Source: an uncultured Selenomonadales bacterium
GTDB taxonomy: Bacteria > Bacillota > Negativicutes > Selenomonadales > Selenomonadaceae
Direction of reading: 5' to 3'
NCBI GenBank assembly: GCA_937910665.1
Contig: CALEPR010000096.1
Location: 1 to 7,409 of the forward strand
DNA: 7,409 bases
This document shows, piece by piece, positions 6,005 to 7,409 of this stretch. The translations under genes were made by a program, and so were the position numbers. The first letter of the stretch is position 1; every line of letters starts with the position of its first letter. The notes below the pieces were generated by a model. It was not told the origin of the DNA and did no database searches. It was given only the letters and a program-made list of their open reading frames with translations.

Positions 6005-6029
6005 CTCCGCATTGTCGGAGATTTTTTTT
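6005..6029 (+). terminator. rho-independent terminator of the toxin-antitoxin operon
   Basis: CTCCG (6005-6009) and CGGAG (6016-6020) form a five-pair GC-rich stem with a six-base loop, followed by an A and then eight T (6022-6029). It begins 11 bases after the HEPN stop codon. Confidence 0.8.
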
Positions 6030-6037
6030 GCAAAAAA

Positions 6038-6071
6038 TGTGACAAAGTGGTACTTCGCTTGATTGAAGAAA
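6038..6071 (+). repeat. intergenic repeat, copy 2 (upstream of SYLF operon)
   Basis: This is the second copy of the 34-base block also found at 2600-2633, with 29 of 34 positions identical. It starts nine bases after the T-run of the terminator and 91 bases before the SYLF start codon. The downstream part of the leader is AT-rich with a TATATAAAT at 6098-6106 (possible -10, with a poor -35) and, within the repeat, TTGATT (6059-6064) 17 bases before TAGTTT (6082-6087). The true promoter cannot be chosen from sequence. Confidence 0.55.
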
Positions 6072-6128
6072 TAAAAAATGATAGTTTACGAAATATCTAT
6101 ATAAATTTTTGACTGGGAGGTAATTTCA

Positions 6129-6701
6129 ATGAAAAAATTTTTAGCAAAAATTATTTTTTTGACGCTGATTTTAATTATCTCGACGCAAACAATAACTTTT
6201 GCAAAAGAAACGCCGGACGAACTCAGAGCGAAACTGAACAAAATGTCAGTCGAAGTTTTGGAAAAAATGTATGCGAAATATCCCGACGCAGAATCTGCTG
6301 TAAAAAATTCTTACGCTTACTCCACAATCAGTAGTTCAAGCGTGAATTGGGGATTTTGGGGAAGCGATCGCGGTCACGGACTTGCTTACAACCAAAATCT
6401 TGACAAAAAAATTTATGTGAAGATGAGTGAGATGAAATTGGGTGCGAGCTTTGGCGCGAAGGAATATGATTTGCTTTTCATAATTCAAAACAAAGCTGCA
6501 TGGGACAGATTTATTTCAAGAAATATAAAATTTGGCGCGGAAGTTTCAGCGCAGGCAAGCGACGGCGTGAACGGTGACACTTTTACAAATGCGACGGCGA
6601 TTGCAAACGGCGTTTGGGTTTATCAGCTTGATAAAAAAGGTTTGGCGGTTGAATTGAGTTTCAAAGGCGCGCAAATTAAACCTTACAAAACGCTGAATTA
6701 A
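6129..6701 (+). CDS. secreted SYLF-domain (Ysc84/DUF500) protein
   Basis: This 190-residue exported protein carries a SYLF (Ysc84-type, DUF500) domain, a fold known to bind lipids in several members; its bacterial role is poorly defined. The signal peptide is clear: MKK, a hydrophobic core to about residue 22, and a probable cut after TFA (Ala25). The mature domain shows the family's landmarks in order: SYAYSTISS (61-69), WGSDRGHGLAYNQ, KMSEMKLGASFGAKEYDLLF, AAWDRFISRNIKFGAEVSA, then GVWVYQLDKKGLAVELSFKGAQIKPY near the end. ATG 6129 is preceded by GGGAGG (6115-6120). The next gene, for a membrane-fusion lipoprotein, starts 19 bases after this stop with its own site, so the two are probably one operon, and both act in the periplasm or envelope. 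There is no lipobox, so it is likely soluble or peripherally membrane-bound. Confidence 0.88.
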   Translation: MKKFLAKIIFLTLILIISTQTITFAKETPDELRAKLNKMSVEVLEKMYAKYPDAESAVKNSYAYSTISSSSVNWGFWGSDRGHGLAYNQNLDKKIYVKMSEMKLGASFGAKEYDLLFIIQNKAAWDRFISRNIKFGAEVSAQASDGVNGDTFTNATAIANGVWVYQLDKKGLAVELSFKGAQIKPYKTLN

Positions 6702-6720
6702 ATTTTTGGGAGGTAGCTCA

Positions 6721-7365
6721 GTGAAGAAAAAATTTTTGGCGGGGATTTTTGCAATGGCGTTGCTTTTAACAGGTTGCGGCGGCGAAGATGCTGAAAATCA
6801 AACGCAGGAGGAAATGCCGACCAGAGTCAAGGCAATAAAAGTTTTGACTACAAATGCGCCGATGACTTTATCATACAGCGGTCAGATTGTGGATCGCGAT
6901 GAAATGAAAGTTCAATCAAAAGTCAGTGGCTCTGTCGTGGAAAAATATGTTAAAGGCGGTCAGGAAGTTGTCACGGGGCAAAAATTATTTAAAATCGACG
7001 ACAGACAATATCGCGCAGCAGTTCTCCAAGCTGAAGCAAATCTTGCAAGATCCAGAACAGTTTTAGCCAGAGAACGCGGAGACCTTCAGCGCGACGAAGA
7101 ACTTTTTGAATCAAACGCAATTTCTGAACAGACAGTTGTAAATCAGCGTGCTGCTGTCAGGGCGCAGGAGTCAGAAGTTGCAGCTAATGAAGCTATGTTG
7201 CAGAAAGCGAAAGATGATTTAGCCGACACGATTGTTTACGCGCCAATGAGCGGCAGACTTGGAATTGATGATGTAGCAGTTGGAACTTTATCAACTGCAG
7301 GAAACACTGCACTTGCGACAATCGGTTTGGTTGACCCTGTTTTTGTACAATTTGCGGTAGTGTAA
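6721..7365 (+). CDS. RND-type efflux periplasmic adaptor (membrane-fusion protein), truncated
   Basis: This is the N-terminal 214 residues of a membrane-fusion/adaptor lipoprotein of the AcrA/MexA type, which bridges an inner-membrane RND pump and an outer-membrane channel. The lipoprotein signal ends in LLLTGC (lipidated Cys19). Next come the first half of the lipoyl-like domain (MKVQSKVSGSVVEKYVKGGQ), a helical hairpin (about 75-165, VLQAEANLARSRTVL and onward), the second lipoyl half (DTIVYAPMSGRLG) and the start of the beta-barrel (GLVDPVFVQFAV). It then stops at TAA 7363, whereas family members usually run to roughly 370-400 residues, so most of the barrel and the membrane-proximal domain are missing. 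No other frame continues the protein. GTG 6721 is the start (GGGAGG at 6708-6713); an in-frame TTG at 6706 overlaps that site. The stop coincides with an inverted repeat, suggesting disruption. It is probably non-functional as an adaptor unless the short form has a role. Confidence 0.88.
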   Translation: MKKKFLAGIFAMALLLTGCGGEDAENQTQEEMPTRVKAIKVLTTNAPMTLSYSGQIVDRDEMKVQSKVSGSVVEKYVKGGQEVVTGQKLFKIDDRQYRAAVLQAEANLARSRTVLARERGDLQRDEELFESNAISEQTVVNQRAAVRAQESEVAANEAMLQKAKDDLADTIVYAPMSGRLGIDDVAVGTLSTAGNTALATIGLVDPVFVQFAVV

Positions 7366-7400
7366 AATAGTTTGTGTAAGTGGATTATGCAAACTATTTT
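7364..7400. repeat. 11-bp perfect inverted repeat at the adaptor's premature stop
   Basis: AAAATAGTTTG (7364-7374) and CAAACTATTTT (7390-7400) are perfect inverted copies around a 15-base loop, and T continues to 7402. The left arm begins inside the stop codon. It could be a terminator, an end of an inserted element or a small palindromic insertion. Only nine bases follow, so the window does not show what lies beyond. Confidence 0.6.
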
Positions 7401-7409
7401 TTATGGAGT

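Noticed and set aside
1..7409. CRISPR array, tRNA or rRNA genes, riboswitch
   Set aside because: No regularly spaced repeats, cloverleaf-like sequences, rRNA segments or long structured leaders were recognised by eye.

Overview
The window looks like part of a low-GC, diderm Firmicute chromosome, with the Negativicutes (Selenomonas/Phascolarctobacterium-like) as the best guess. Ribosome binding sites are strong GGAGG types with ATG, GTG and TTG starts, as in Firmicutes. Yet the right end encodes a lipoprotein periplasmic adaptor of the RND-efflux type, which normally belongs to cells with an outer membrane. The taxon is inferred from these traits, not from a marker gene.

Layout. 1-123 is a more GC-rich edge with no gene I can name. 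124-522 encodes a small, lysine-rich protein of unknown function with GKSV-type repeats. About 570-1920 is a complete IS256-family insertion sequence with an intact 412-residue DDE transposase and imperfect terminal inverted repeats. Its right end overlaps the 3' end of a minus-strand gene for an XRE-HTH plus receiver-domain regulator (1905-2546), so the insertion appears to have rewritten the regulator's C-terminal tail. Divergent from the regulator lie a stand-alone NRPS-type condensation-domain protein (2678-3943) and a ThrE-type exporter. The exporter reading frame is broken near 4242, giving pieces at 3967-4254 and 4242-5246.

Next comes a compact HEPN/MNT (HepT/MntA, type VII) toxin-antitoxin pair (5324-5614 and 5601-5993) with its own extended -10 promoter and a terminator. 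After this is a two-gene operon: a secreted SYLF-domain protein (6129-6701) and an RND-type membrane-fusion lipoprotein (6721-7365). The lipoprotein stops early at about half the usual length, immediately before an 11-bp inverted repeat.

Working together. The most interesting unit is regulator / condensation protein / ThrE-like exporter. It could be a small 'make an acylated or condensed small molecule, then export it' cassette under an unusual DNA-binding receiver protein. This is inference from gene order and domain identity. A 34-bp intergenic repeat (29/34 identical) lies upstream of both the condensation gene and the SYLF operon and may be a shared regulatory site or a dispersed repeat. 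Three of the genes (regulator tail, exporter, adaptor) show signs of recent damage, which fits an accessory region in flux.
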